The notes under the pieces: model-generated | The model's input: only the letters and a program-made list of their open reading frames with translations | What the model was told of the DNA's origin: nothing | The model's database searches: none | In this document: piece by piece, positions 18,929 through 27,752 of the stretch | Layout of the letters: every line of letters starts with the position of its first letter | Position numbering within the stretch: position 1 is the first letter of the stretch | From: Methanolobus sediminis | GTDB lineage: Archaea > Halobacteriota > Methanosarcinia > Methanosarcinales > Methanosarcinaceae | Reading direction: 5' to 3' | Length of the DNA: 64,000 bases | NCBI RefSeq assembly: GCF_031312595.1 | Contig: NZ_CP133592.1 | Location: 1,426,001-1,490,000 of the forward strand | Program-made: the position numbers and the translations under genes

Positions 18929-20101
18929 TCATGACCACAATTGACCTTCTAACATTGCAAGTGTCTTATCATTTGTGCTTTTATTCATTCTTCTGATCTC
19001 AGCCACATATTCATCCCCGATTTTCTTAATATCACCAAGTGCAATGTAGAGTCCGAACCGGTCAAGGTAATCTCTGTATTTGAAAATAGTCTCCCGGTCT
19101 TTTACACGTATGCGGAATTCATCAGAGATTCTTTCTCCGCTTTCCACCTGTTCAATTGTTTTTTTCATAGGGCGAAGAATGCTTTCTCCAAGTCTCAGGC
19201 ACCTTTCCATGAAATCCTCTTCACTTTCAGCCCATTCATGTGACTGAAAGCCTTCACGTATGACTCTGGAGTACAGGTAATCTCTTCCGGCTTCGTTGTA
19301 GAATTTAAATGCCTGCCTTAGATCAGAACAATTACTTTCGGAACATGTGTATTTGATTGGTTGCAATACCATTGCCGGATCTTTGATAACAACTCCTTCC
19401 CGCCCTTTTTTTCCAAGTTCCCTGATAATCTCCATTATCTTTGAAGAAGCGCTATTGATGCTGAAATCTCCAAAGAGCCTTACCTGATTGAATCCATATT
19501 TATCAGCAAGTTCTCTTCTATGATGAACCGGCAGAGCTTCGCCTGTATTCTTGTAACGTATGTCAAAGACAAAGAAATCCAGAGATTCTATGCCATAGGC
19601 TTCTTTCTGGACATACGGATTTTCAGGTCCTGTCATTTCTCCATAGACCACAAGGTCCGGATACTCTCTGAAAAAATCCGGTTCAAGAAAATTCTGCACG
19701 CGTTCAGTGGAATAAGGGCACACATGACCGCTGCGAGTGAATGCAATAAGCTTTCCCCTGAATTCTATAACACGGACATTGTATCCGTTCATTTTCTCTT
19801 CAACGGCAACAGAAGAAATCTCACTGAAATTATTCAGCAGAGCTGGCTCAAGGAGCATTGCTCTTTTTATCTTTGGGAACCCACGCACCAGTTCAAAGGT
19901 TCCGTGGTGGTCAATGAGTACCGTCCCGTCTTCCATATGGGGTGCATGCCCCTGAAATCTGTAAATATCGTAGTATTCATCCCAATTGCGCTTAAGGTTT
20001 CCTTTTTCGATAAGTTCTGAAACCTTGGAAGGCGGAAGTTCCATGAACTCTGCCGCCTTTTCAATATTCAGTTTTGAAGTTTCGGAGTTTTTCATCTCCA
20101 T
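18929..20101 (-). CDS. ATP-dependent RNA ligase, archaeal RNL3 type (Pab1020/MTH1221 family)
   Basis: A 390-residue nucleotidyltransferase of the ligase superfamily. Motif I is VEEKMNGYNVRV near residue 98, its lysine being the AMP acceptor; motif III is near VVYGEMTGPENPY and FFVFDIRY; motif IV is EGVVIKDP; motif V is IKYTC. The roughly 130-residue C-terminal part (from about residue 260) matches the dimerisation extension of the Pab1020 group, which joins or circularises RNA 5'-phosphate and 3'-hydroxyl ends. The N-terminus has a helix-turn-helix-like LNIEKAAEFMELPPSKVSEL. It starts 10 bases after a four-CBS protein gene, so both are co-transcribed. Start could also be the Met two codons later. 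Confidence 0.9.
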   Translation of the reverse strand: MEMKNSETSKLNIEKAAEFMELPPSKVSELIEKGNLKRNWDEYYDIYRFQGHAPHMEDGTVLIDHHGTFELVRGFPKIKRAMLLEPALLNNFSEISSVAVEEKMNGYNVRVIEFRGKLIAFTRSGHVCPYSTERVQNFLEPDFFREYPDLVVYGEMTGPENPYVQKEAYGIESLDFFVFDIRYKNTGEALPVHHRRELADKYGFNQVRLFGDFSINSASSKIMEIIRELGKKGREGVVIKDPAMVLQPIKYTCSESNCSDLRQAFKFYNEAGRDYLYSRVIREGFQSHEWAESEEDFMERCLRLGESILRPMKKTIEQVESGERISDEFRIRVKDRETIFKYRDYLDRFGLYIALGDIKKIGDEYVAEIRRMNKSTNDKTLAMLEGQLWS

Positions 20102-20111
20102 TCACCCGGGT

Positions 20112-20888
20112 TTATTCAGCCATTCCCCGGATTACACTCCTCCTGGTGATAAGTCCTACCATGTGTCCTTCCAGATTGACGACCGGAACTCCTCCAAAAT
20201 TCTCATCAAGCATCATCTTGACCGCATCACTTGTAGCCGTATTGGTATAAACGGTCTTAACACCCATCTTCATGATGTCTTCAACAATGAGGTTCTTGAT
20301 TCGGGATTCCTGCTTATTTCCTTCCACAAGGTCACGGAAAGAACGCATTGCTTTTGCAATATCCTTTTCGGTTACGATTCCTACAAGTTTGTCTCCTTCC
20401 ATAATTGGAACTCTTCCTATATCGTTGTCCAGCATTAGTCTCCTTACATGGCTGACACGATCTGCAGGTCCTGCAACAATTGGGTTCTTCTGCATGATCT
20501 CTCCGGCAAACCCAGTGAAATCGGTATTCTTAAGTATCTCGTTAGGTGTAACCCATCCTACTATCTGGTCATTTTCAACCACAACGGCTACTCCTCCATT
20601 CTTTACGAGGAGAGTTATAGCGTCAGTGACCTTCGTGTCCGGGAGTACCTTTACGAAATTATCGGATATTGCTGTGGCAACATGCAGGGAAGAAGCAGGC
20701 TTGCTTCCCTTCTTACGTGTTCCAAGTTCCTTTGTAAGGTTTCTCATCGTGAGTATTCCAAGCAGGTTTCCATCATGTTTCACCAGAAGACGTCTTGTTC
20801 CCTTCTTGTCCATAATGTCAAGTGCATGGGAAATTGTATCTGACTTATCTACGGCCATCGGCTCTGCCATAATTTCCTTTACTTCCAT
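20112..20888 (-). CDS. Protein of four CBS domains
   Basis: A 258-residue protein made only of four CBS units: [58 protein letters not shown] and [19 protein letters not shown], each followed by the GIVT/GLIT strand. Tandem CBS pairs bind adenosine nucleotides such as AMP, ATP or SAM and act as sensors. No enzymatic domain is attached. It lies 37 bases behind another CBS gene and 10 bases ahead of the RNA ligase gene; a regulatory link with the ligase is an inference from this order. A GAGG ribosome site precedes the ATG. Confidence 0.92.
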   Translation of the reverse strand: MEVKEIMAEPMAVDKSDTISHALDIMDKKGTRRLLVKHDGNLLGILTMRNLTKELGTRKKGSKPASSLHVATAISDNFVKVLPDTKVTDAITLLVKNGGVAVVVENDQIVGWVTPNEILKNTDFTGFAGEIMQKNPIVAGPADRVSHVRRLMLDNDIGRVPIMEGDKLVGIVTEKDIAKAMRSFRDLVEGNKQESRIKNLIVEDIMKMGVKTVYTNTATSDAVKMMLDENFGGVPVVNLEGHMVGLITRRSVIRGMAE

Positions 20889-20925
20889 ATCAATTCCTCT
20901 TCTTTGTTTTGTTTCTATGGTCTGC

Positions 20926-21771
20926 TTATCCTTGCTGTACTGCCTTGATTATATCGCGTCTGCTAATGAGTCCAACAATGTTGCCTCCATTAGAGACCGG
21001 AAGGGCAATTGTATGCTCTGTGAGCATCATCTTTGCTGCATTTGTTGCCTTGTTATTTGAGTCCATTATATGTGGAAGTTCTGTCATGATATCTTCTGCA
21101 ACAAGAGGCACTTCCTTTACGTAGCGATACTCCTTCACACCAGCAGGTGTTGAGCGCCTTGTCATTTTAATGTTCTTTGAAGGAAGATTTCCCTCGTTAT
21201 CAGACATCAGGTTGAATGCAATACTGGCTGTTGTGATCATTCCAACTGCTTCTTCAGCATCATCATTTACAATGACGAAATTGGTCTGGTTTTCCTCCAT
21301 TTCGTTGATCACATGGTTGATTGTGTGGTGCCTGTGAACGAACACAACATCATCTTCTATTACTTCTGAAACCTTGGTTTTAATATCCTGCTCGGAGTAA
21401 TACTTCATAATGTCCGTTCCTGTTACTATTCCAAGCACTTCTCTGTTCACAACAGCAAGTGAGTTTATTCCATTCTCTATCATGAGTTCACATGCCTGGG
21501 CGGGTGTAGCTCCAGGATAGATAGTGATGGGGTTCTCGTGCATTACCATACTCACCGGTATCTTGTCAATTGGTCTCCTTCTCCACATTGGCTCGGCCTG
21601 TGCAAGCCTCTTTCCAAGGTCTGTCTTTGTGACAATACCAACCATCTCTTCCTTTTCAGCTACCACAAGGGTGCTGATCTTATGCTTAAGCATAAGCTTT
21701 CTTGCATGTGCTACGGTTTCTTCCGGTGCTATGGTGTATACCGGTGAACTCATAATGTCTTTCACATTCAT
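20926..21771 (-). CDS. Protein of four CBS domains
   Basis: A 281-residue protein beginning [20 protein letters not shown], with four CBS units (the others start near [30 protein letters not shown] and [17 protein letters not shown]). I start at the ATG at 21771 because AAGGAGG lies five bases before it and the CBS fold begins there; the open frame reaches 21804. It is a paralogue of the next gene and heads the CBS-CBS-RNA ligase operon. It ends [16 protein letters not shown], where the CBS protein downstream has [15 protein letters not shown]. Confidence 0.92.
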   Translation of the reverse strand: MNVKDIMSSPVYTIAPEETVAHARKLMLKHKISTLVVAEKEEMVGIVTKTDLGKRLAQAEPMWRRRPIDKIPVSMVMHENPITIYPGATPAQACELMIENGINSLAVVNREVLGIVTGTDIMKYYSEQDIKTKVSEVIEDDVVFVHRHHTINHVINEMEENQTNFVIVNDDAEEAVGMITTASIAFNLMSDNEGNLPSKNIKMTRRSTPAGVKEYRYVKEVPLVAEDIMTELPHIMDSNNKATNAAKMMLTEHTIALPVSNGGNIVGLISRRDIIKAVQQG

Positions 21772-21828
21772 GTTGTTCCTCCTTTTTGGAAGCCTGAACT
21801 TCAAAACGTTCAGACCTGCAGGATATTT

Positions 21829-22164
21829 CTAATGTCTATTCTGCAAAGAGCAGTGCCTTTGTGGCTCTTCCTTGCTCTTTGATCTCAACTCTGCTCTAAA
21901 CATGGATTTGGACCCGGACTCTCACAAGAGTACCAGTCCATTGTTTTTGATTACCACTTTAAGTGGCATTCCCGTTGGTATCGGGTTTTCTTCTCCACCT
22001 CCTTATCAACAATTAGCGTCAACTGATGCAGCAACATTTTCATGTACGCCGTTTATAAGTCCAAAAGGTATAGCTATGGCTCTGGAGTATTGTGTTTTTT
22101 GGTCTGTTATCAAGGATAGGGTGATTATTTTTCCCGTTTCAGCAACCTGATCTTTAATTTCCAA
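21829..22164 (-). pseudogene. Decayed reading frame between CBS genes
   Basis: Read on the minus strand from a TTG at 22164, one frame gives 52 protein-like residues (EIKDQVAETGKIITLSL, then SRAIAIPFGLINGVHENVAA), then TGA TAA at 22008-22003, then continues in the same frame with GGGEENPIPTGMPLKVVIKN until a TGA at 21924 and a stop at 21829. The peptide looks like real protein rather than noise, but I do not recognise the family. Three in-frame stops suggest a dead gene; a short live gene of 52 residues followed by unrelated DNA is the alternative. The plus-strand frame opposite it looks Pro/Ser-rich and artificial. Confidence 0.35.
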
Positions 22165-22494
22165 TTAAATCACTGTGCTCCATAACATCGCAAAATTACT
22201 GTCTTATTATAGCAATAATGTACAGATGTTTTGCGAAAGACATTCCAACCTCTTGGTAAACGTTCCTACCTGCCGGTATAGTGAATATTTCCTCAAAATG
22301 CAGGTAATATTCTGTGCCTGTCTGCAGTAACAGTTAATAATCCAGCAAACACGAAATACCAGGAACTCACAATTTTTCCCGGTAGAAACACAGGTGTTGC
22401 TTTGAAGATCGATACATTTCTTCTTTTAGGATATATCGGGACAGACATTTGTTTCACCAACTTGAAGTGTCCTTAATCAGTTGACCAGTAAGAA
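22165..22494. other. Intergenic stretch upstream of the decayed frame
   Basis: 330 bases of mixed composition between the decayed frame and the third CBS gene. I see no gene, tRNA or clear hairpin terminator here. It may contain the old promoter of the decayed frame. Confidence 0.4.
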
Positions 22495-23103
22495 CTAGTC
22501 ATAGTAACCTTCTTCCTCTTTACAGTCCTCACACAGCATCAATCCGTTAACATCCGTCAGGCTGTCTACCAGAGTTCCACAACGCTGGCAAATGCCACGT
22601 TCAAACTCCGGTTCATACTGGATGTTATTTTCATGGTGCAGTTCGATCATTCCTTCCAGAATTGTGTTCAGACCCGGAGCTATGGCTAGTATATCCCTGT
22701 CCGTTATCATTCCCACAATTTTGTCCCCTTCCATCACAGCAAGCCTTCTGATGTCAGACTTGACCATCATTTCAGCAGCTTCGATTATATTTGTCGTAGG
22801 CTTTATTGCTATGATCGGGGATGACATGATTTCTGCGACTGTCATCTCTGAGGGTAGTACATTTCTGGCTACGGTCTTTACCATAATGTCATGTTCGGTT
22901 ATGATACCTATACTGTCACCATTTTCTGTAACAATAATGCTGCCAGTACCACTTCCTGCCATTCTGCTTGCAACATCAAGCACACTGGCAGTGGTATCAA
23001 TGTCAAAAGTATCCTTTGACATTATTTCCCTGACCGTCATCTCATTCTGGATTTCCATTATGGAGACATCGGTTTCCATGCCATCATGAACATTCAAGAC
23101 CAT
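22495..23103 (-). CDS. CBS-pair protein with C-terminal zinc ribbon
   Basis: A protein of about 202 residues. After a short N-terminal segment it has two CBS units (MTVREIMSKDTFDIDTTAS and MTVAEIMSSPIIAIKPTTN, each closed by a GIITEHDI or GMITDRDI strand). A zinc ribbon follows, CQRCG near residue 175 and CEDC about 16 residues on, then an acidic tail EEEGYYD. Such CBS-zinc ribbon proteins are common in archaea and are thought to be nucleotide-sensing regulators, perhaps nucleic-acid binding through the ribbon. The ATG at 23103 (MVLNVHDG) is preferred over an ATG three codons upstream because of an AGGTGAGTC ribosome site. It is transcribed alone. Confidence 0.87.
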   Translation of the reverse strand: MVLNVHDGMETDVSIMEIQNEMTVREIMSKDTFDIDTTASVLDVASRMAGSGTGSIIVTENGDSIGIITEHDIMVKTVARNVLPSEMTVAEIMSSPIIAIKPTTNIIEAAEMMVKSDIRRLAVMEGDKIVGMITDRDILAIAPGLNTILEGMIELHHENNIQYEPEFERGICQRCGTLVDSLTDVNGLMLCEDCKEEEGYYD

Positions 23104-23285
23104 AAGACTCACCTCAGAATCCTGGATTAAAGGAATCGATTACCTATAGTCCACTAAATAAAATTGGACTTTTATTGTATATATAGGTGTTCGTGGATTC
23201 AAAGGCTCAACATGTAGCAGAAATAATATCTGAATATAATCAAAAAAGAAGCTTTATAGTTTGTTTTTTTAATTGAAAATGTAAT

Positions 23286-23316
23286 TTCCGGATTAACTTA
23301 ATCTGGCTATCCGGAA
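23286..23316 (-). terminator. Inverted repeat downstream of the RPA gene
   Basis: TTCCGGAT at 23286-23293 is exactly complementary to ATCCGGAA at 23309-23316, 20 bases past the RPA stop codon. On the minus strand it is followed by AT-rich sequence with a short T-run. A terminator is likely; an mRNA-end stabiliser is possible. Confidence 0.5.
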
Positions 23317-23336
23317 TATATACTCTGTCTAATTTA

Positions 23337-24467
23337 TTAATGGATGTTAATCCTTGTGCGGTTTCCTGCACTGAGCTCAATCTCATCGTTGAACCCGGAT
23401 TTTGAGTATGCATCGATAATGTCAATGTTTGTATCGATATCAAGCTCATCAACAAGAAGTGCATGGTCACCCCAGAGAGCTATGCGTATCCTACCAGTGT
23501 CATCTGAAACGTATATGTTGGATACCATGTTCACTGTACCATCGTCACGATTGAATTCTCTTATTTCTCCAAGCCCGGAAACCTGTCCTGAGATGGAATA
23601 TGATTCACCTGGAATTATGTCAGAGATTGGAGTGAAGCTTTCTTTGAATTCTACTTCCTCTTCTATCTTTTTGATTGTTCCGCGGTTTCCAACCTGCATT
23701 TCCACCTGCTGGTTGAAGTTGTTCTCTCTTGCATAGGCATTGATGATCTCAACAGAATCATCAACTTCGACCTGTTGTGTGAAATCTGTAAGTTCATCCC
23801 AGAGTGTGACTCTTATTTTTCCGGTCTCATCACCAATAAGGAGGTTTGCAACTTTACCTGTACTGCCATCTCTCTTGTTGAATGTCCTGATGTCAGAAAT
23901 GTCAAGTACCCTTGCACGCAGGTTGATGTCGCCCATGCCGTTAGTTATATCTTTTATCTGCTTAGACTCGATACGTGCTTCGACCTTTTCATCACTTTCA
24001 CAAAATACACCATTGTTACCAACATTAACCTCAACACCGGAGTATCCTTCTTTTACATATCCTGCTATCTGGAATGTCTGTCCGATCTCTATCTCGCCAC
24101 TTTTTACAAGATCTGCCCTGTCATCCCATAATGTGAGTCGTATGGATCCTGTCTCATCAGCAACAATAAGGTTTGCAACCCTGCCGACTGTACCATCGTT
24201 CCTGTTGAATTCCTTTGCAGGATAAACGGTCATTACTTTAGCTATGAGCTTCACGTTTCCGCTGTTTGGTGTTATTTCTGAGATTCTCTGTATTTGCTGC
24301 TCTCCGCCTGTATCACTGACTCCAAGGTCATGTGCAACCAGCATAGCTGCTGTTCTTGTATCACAGAGTCCGCTCATCTGCTCTACTTTTTCTTCCACCT
24401 TGCGTGTAAAGTCATCTTTGCTGATGACGCCACCGAGTTTTTCATATATATCGTTTATCTCGTCCAT
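23337..24467 (-). CDS. Replication protein A-type single-stranded DNA-binding protein, three OB folds
   Basis: A 376-residue protein with three closely similar OB folds: ITPNSGNVKLIAKVMTVYPA leading to ADETGSIRLTLWDD (residues about 65-155), then ARVLDISDIRTFNKRDG to GDETGKIRVTLWDE (about 175-260), then GQVSGLGEIREFNRDDG to SDDTGRIRIALWGD (about 285-370). An N-terminal helical segment (MDEINDIYEKLGGVISKDDF) precedes them. RPA coats single-stranded DNA in replication and repair. There is no zinc finger, unlike the two-OB-fold RPAs of Methanosarcina, so it fits the multi-OB-fold class. It stands alone on the minus strand, divergent from kptA. Confidence 0.9.
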   Translation of the reverse strand: MDEINDIYEKLGGVISKDDFTRKVEEKVEQMSGLCDTRTAAMLVAHDLGVSDTGGEQQIQRISEITPNSGNVKLIAKVMTVYPAKEFNRNDGTVGRVANLIVADETGSIRLTLWDDRADLVKSGEIEIGQTFQIAGYVKEGYSGVEVNVGNNGVFCESDEKVEARIESKQIKDITNGMGDINLRARVLDISDIRTFNKRDGSTGKVANLLIGDETGKIRVTLWDELTDFTQQVEVDDSVEIINAYARENNFNQQVEMQVGNRGTIKKIEEEVEFKESFTPISDIIPGESYSISGQVSGLGEIREFNRDDGTVNMVSNIYVSDDTGRIRIALWGDHALLVDELDIDTNIDIIDAYSKSGFNDEIELSAGNRTRINIH

Positions 24468-24733
24468 GATAATACCCTGAAAATGAATAAAGTGATATGG
24501 AAATTGGATTTAGGTAGTTTATTATATTTTAAATATCCATTCTTTTATGTTAAACTAGTCTAAGTATCCTTTCAGATAAATTAATGTAACGAAAAAATCT
24601 GCAAATTATCAAATTTTGCTCTGTTTTTTATGTTCTTTGAACTGAGATCTTCCTTATCTTTTTAAGAGACTTGTATGATTCTTGCGTTATTTTAATAACT
24701 TATATTAATTATGAGATGTATTTGCAAGATATC

Positions 24734-25372
24734 ATGATCCGTAAATGTAAAGAGCATGGCTATTTCAGGGGAGAAAGCTGCCCTGACTGTGGAGAAGAAG
24801 GACGTTATGTGCTGGATGATGATCGGGAAGAGAGGCTTGGGAGATTCATTTCCGGTGCGCTTAGACACTTCCCTGAAGATGTGGGTATAGAAATGGACCC
24901 TCAGGGATGGGTTGAACTTAACCAGCTCTGCGATGTCATGAAAAAGCGTTATAAGTGGGGTACAATGGAGCGTCTTATCTCTCTTGTTGAGTCAGACAGG
25001 AAAGGACGCTACGAAATAGATGATGGCTTTATCCGGGCAAGATACGGTCACTCAATAGAAGTAGACCTGATATCCGATTACCCCGATAATGATCTTACTT
25101 ACCTGTATTACGGCGTGAGCCAGGAAGAAGCGGATATGCTTCTTGATAATGGAATATATCCTATCAGGCAATGTTACGTACACCTGAGCACTTCATTTGA
25201 TAAGGCAAAGGAGGCTGCTTCGGTCCATACTGATAATCCGGTGATACTTGAGGTAGATGCGGAAACTGCACAGCAGGACGGAGTTGACATCGTTACTGTA
25301 AACGATGACATTGTTCTTGCAAGAGGCATTCCGCCTGAGTATATCAGTGTTGTAGAAGAATCCGAGGAATGA
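24734..25372 (+). CDS. kptA: RNA 2'-phosphotransferase (Tpt1/KptA) with N-terminal zinc ribbon
   Basis: A 212-residue enzyme that moves a splice-junction 2'-phosphate from RNA to NAD+, giving ADP-ribose 1'',2''-cyclic phosphate. The N-terminus carries a CKEHG...CPDCG zinc-ribbon-like segment, then the Tpt1 core: SGALRHFPEDVGIEMDPQGW (RNA lobe), IRARYGHSIEVDL with the conserved Arg and His, LYYGVSQEEADMLLDNGI, and YVHLSTSFDKAKEA. I start at MIRKCKEHG (24734), since the upstream 21 residues are hydrophobic and unlike the family. It converges with rtcA, two bases between the stop codons. Archaea lack the fungal splicing route, so its true RNA substrate is unknown. Confidence 0.92.
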   Translation: MIRKCKEHGYFRGESCPDCGEEGRYVLDDDREERLGRFISGALRHFPEDVGIEMDPQGWVELNQLCDVMKKRYKWGTMERLISLVESDRKGRYEIDDGFIRARYGHSIEVDLISDYPDNDLTYLYYGVSQEEADMLLDNGIYPIRQCYVHLSTSFDKAKEAASVHTDNPVILEVDAETAQQDGVDIVTVNDDIVLARGIPPEYISVVEESEE

Positions 25373-25374
25373 CC

Positions 25375-26388
25375 TCATTCCACGGCAATCTCTACAGGCT
25401 CTTTTTTTTTACCGTAATTGATGCTGAACCTGACATCAAGCATTTTTTCAGTTATATGTATATTTGTCAGGCAATGTTTTGAAACTTCTCTTACTGTGAA
25501 TGAACCTTCTCCGGCAAGTCCTAAATAAGGGATTAACTGGTCGGCAAGATGTACATCAACTTCAGCACCCGACAACAGTTCATCAAGCATTTCCTTAGCT
25601 GCATATTCCCCTACTTTCTCAGCAGGTAGCCCTTTTTTACCTATGCTCACAGAGCCGCAAAGGCCAGACCATAAAGTGATGCCGCTTCCGGTAGATCTGA
25701 AATTGTCTGAAGTGATGCCAATATCAGCTTCTTTGCCTGTTTCACCAATTATTTTTATTGCAGATTCAGCCTGCCTTTTTGCAACATGGTCTGGCAGTCT
25801 TGAGCAGTGTGATATCCCATGAATAATGTTATTCTCATTTTTGTTTTCAGATGTGCGATAGAATCCTTTCAATACAGAGGGAGTAATTTCAATTTCTGCG
25901 ATTCCTCCTCCTTTTGGATAGTATCCACGTTCAATGAGAGTTATATCTGCCTGATATCCCATCATCTTCAGTGCTTTAAGAGTCACTTCTTTGAGGTAAT
26001 CTATGGAAGGCGACCATGCAACGTCAGTTCCACCGGATATGCGTAGTTTTGTCTTTTCTTTTGCAAAGGCTGCAATGGGCATGATGGCCTGCATAAGAAG
26101 GGGTATGCTGCCAGCAGTTCCTATAGAAATAGTGTCATTCACCCCCTTTATTTCCGATGGAGAAAAGAATATATCAGTTGAACCGGGGAAAGCCCCCTTG
26201 ATATCAGCATCGCATAACATTCCTGCAGTTTCAATGGACATGAGGTGCTGGGGTTTTAGTCCTTCCTTTGGACGGTTACGGCGTATGTTCGTTACATGGA
26301 TGTCCTCTCCGATAATTGCGGAAAGAGCTATGGCTGTCCTGAGGATCTGGCCGCCACCTTCTCCGTATGAACCGTCTATTTCTATCAT
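25375..26388 (-). CDS. rtcA: RNA 3'-terminal phosphate cyclase
   Basis: A 337-residue RtcA, which turns an RNA 3'-phosphate into a 2',3'-cyclic phosphate with ATP. It opens with IEIDGSYGEGGGQILRTAIALSA, the family signature, and shows RRNRPKEGLKPQHLMSIE, GSTDIFFSPS, TAGSIPLLMQ, LIERGYYPKGGG and VDVHLADQLIPYLGLA, the last with the histidine that takes AMP. Length is normal. Its ATG overlaps the stop of the upstream disulfide reductase gene as ATGA (26385-26388), so both come from one message. The neighbouring kptA acts on the same chemistry at RNA ends. Confidence 0.94.
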   Translation of the reverse strand: MIEIDGSYGEGGGQILRTAIALSAIIGEDIHVTNIRRNRPKEGLKPQHLMSIETAGMLCDADIKGAFPGSTDIFFSPSEIKGVNDTISIGTAGSIPLLMQAIMPIAAFAKEKTKLRISGGTDVAWSPSIDYLKEVTLKALKMMGYQADITLIERGYYPKGGGIAEIEITPSVLKGFYRTSENKNENNIIHGISHCSRLPDHVAKRQAESAIKIIGETGKEADIGITSDNFRSTGSGITLWSGLCGSVSIGKKGLPAEKVGEYAAKEMLDELLSGAEVDVHLADQLIPYLGLAGEGSFTVREVSKHCLTNIHITEKMLDVRFSINYGKKKEPVEIAVE

Positions 26389-27752
26389 GTTTTCTTTCTC
26401 ATCTTTTTCAATGCGCCTTTTGCGGCAAAACCTGTAGGGTCCTGAAGTGTAGCTACTGGCGGAGCATAGCAGGTCTCTATGTTTGCAAGCTCATGAACCG
26501 TTGTTCTCTTTTTGATGGCAAGTGTGAGAGCATCGATGCGTTCTTTTACTCCTTCTCCTCCTACCACCTGTGCTCCTGCGAGATATTCATCGCTGAATAT
26601 GAGTTTGATGAAAAGCTTGCTTCCCCCGGGGTAATATTCAGCTCTGGTTGAGCCGGTTGCAAGTCCGGTTACTATTTTTATATCGTTCTCTGCCGCTTTT
26701 TTTGATGTGATTCCGGTGGTCCCTACCTGAAGTCCTCCTATTACTGCTACCCAGGGATTAAGTATCGGATCGAATTTGACAGGTTTTGATGTAAGGTTTT
26801 TTGTTATTGTTCCTGCCATTCTTCTAGCGTTGCTTGCTACCTGACTTAACATTGGCTTTCCGGTCATAAGCTCAAGAACTTCTATGCATTCTCCTCCGCA
26901 GTAGATGTCAGGGTGAAAAATGCCTGACACTGACGGATGGAGATAGTCATCAACTATTATTCCTCCGGTAGAGCCGATATCGATTCCTGCGTTTACTGCA
27001 AGTTCATTCTCTGGTGATACTCCAGTGGTGAATATCACAAGGTCTGCCGGGAAATCGGTGGAGCTAATTGTTACAGAGCTAACATTCTCTTCACCGTTCA
27101 ATGCAGAGGGGACGTATCCTGTGATTACATTCACTCCCAGGGATTCGAGGTGCTCCTGCACGGCTTCAGCCATGTCCGGATCAACATTATGGGAAAGTAT
27201 TGAATGACTTCTGTTCAAAAGAATGGTATTTATATTCCTTCTTGCAGTTGCAGCCGCCAGTTCAGTACCTATGGAACCTCCTCCTACAATAACAACCGAA
27301 GATGCATTTTTGAGTGCCTCCTCTATTCTCATGGCATCAGTAAGCGTTCTGAGCGTGAACACATTTCCAAGAGAGGTTCCTGGGATATTGGAAGGAATAT
27401 CTGGTTTACTTCCGGTTGCAATTACTAATTTGTCAAAATGATATTTTTCTTCACCTGATGTAACGGTGCTTTCTTTGATATTTATAGAATCAATTCTTGT
27501 TCCAAGGTGCAGGTCTATACCCATGTCTTTTAAGATTTTTTTATCTCTTCTGATGAGTGTCTTAAAATCTTCTATTTCTCCACTAATGACAAAAGGCATA
27601 CCGCACTGGCTATAAGCAGTATGCACATCTGCAGAAAATACGGTTACTGAGTAATCGCTGTGGCGTGTGAGGCTTGTGGCAACAGCCATGCCGACTGCTC
27701 CACCACCAATGATTATTATTTTTTGATTGTCATTGTTCTTTTCATCTGACAT
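26385..27752 (-). CDS. FAD-dependent pyridine nucleotide-disulfide oxidoreductase (CoA-disulfide reductase/NADH oxidase type)
   Basis: A 455-residue flavoprotein: FAD-binding IIIIGGGAVGMAVATSL at the N-terminus, a single redox cysteine in YSQCGMPFVISG near residue 50, NAD(P)H-binding VVIVGGGSIGTELAAATA around residue 160, an FAD strand (IFHPDIYCGGECIEV) near 280, and a C-terminal dimerisation domain with PWVAVIGGLQVGTTGIT. One active-site Cys rather than Cys-x4-Cys places it with CoA-disulfide reductases, NADH oxidases and related enzymes. Substrate is not certain. It is translationally coupled to rtcA. Confidence 0.88.
   Translation of the reverse strand: MSDEKNNDNQKIIIIGGGAVGMAVATSLTRHSDYSVTVFSADVHTAYSQCGMPFVISGEIEDFKTLIRRDKKILKDMGIDLHLGTRIDSINIKESTVTSGEEKYHFDKLVIATGSKPDIPSNIPGTSLGNVFTLRTLTDAMRIEEALKNASSVVIVGGGSIGTELAAATARRNINTILLNRSHSILSHNVDPDMAEAVQEHLESLGVNVITGYVPSALNGEENVSSVTISSTDFPADLVIFTTGVSPENELAVNAGIDIGSTGGIIVDDYLHPSVSGIFHPDIYCGGECIEVLELMTGKPMLSQVASNARRMAGTITKNLTSKPVKFDPILNPWVAVIGGLQVGTTGITSKKAAENDIKIVTGLATGSTRAEYYPGGSKLFIKLIFSDEYLAGAQVVGGEGVKERIDALTLAIKKRTTVHELANIETCYAPPVATLQDPTGFAAKGALKKMRKKT

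Noticed and set aside
21872-22150. A 92-codon plus-strand frame rich in Pro, Ser and Thr
   Set aside because: It mirrors the more protein-like minus-strand frame and has no ribosome site; composition is typical of an antisense shadow.
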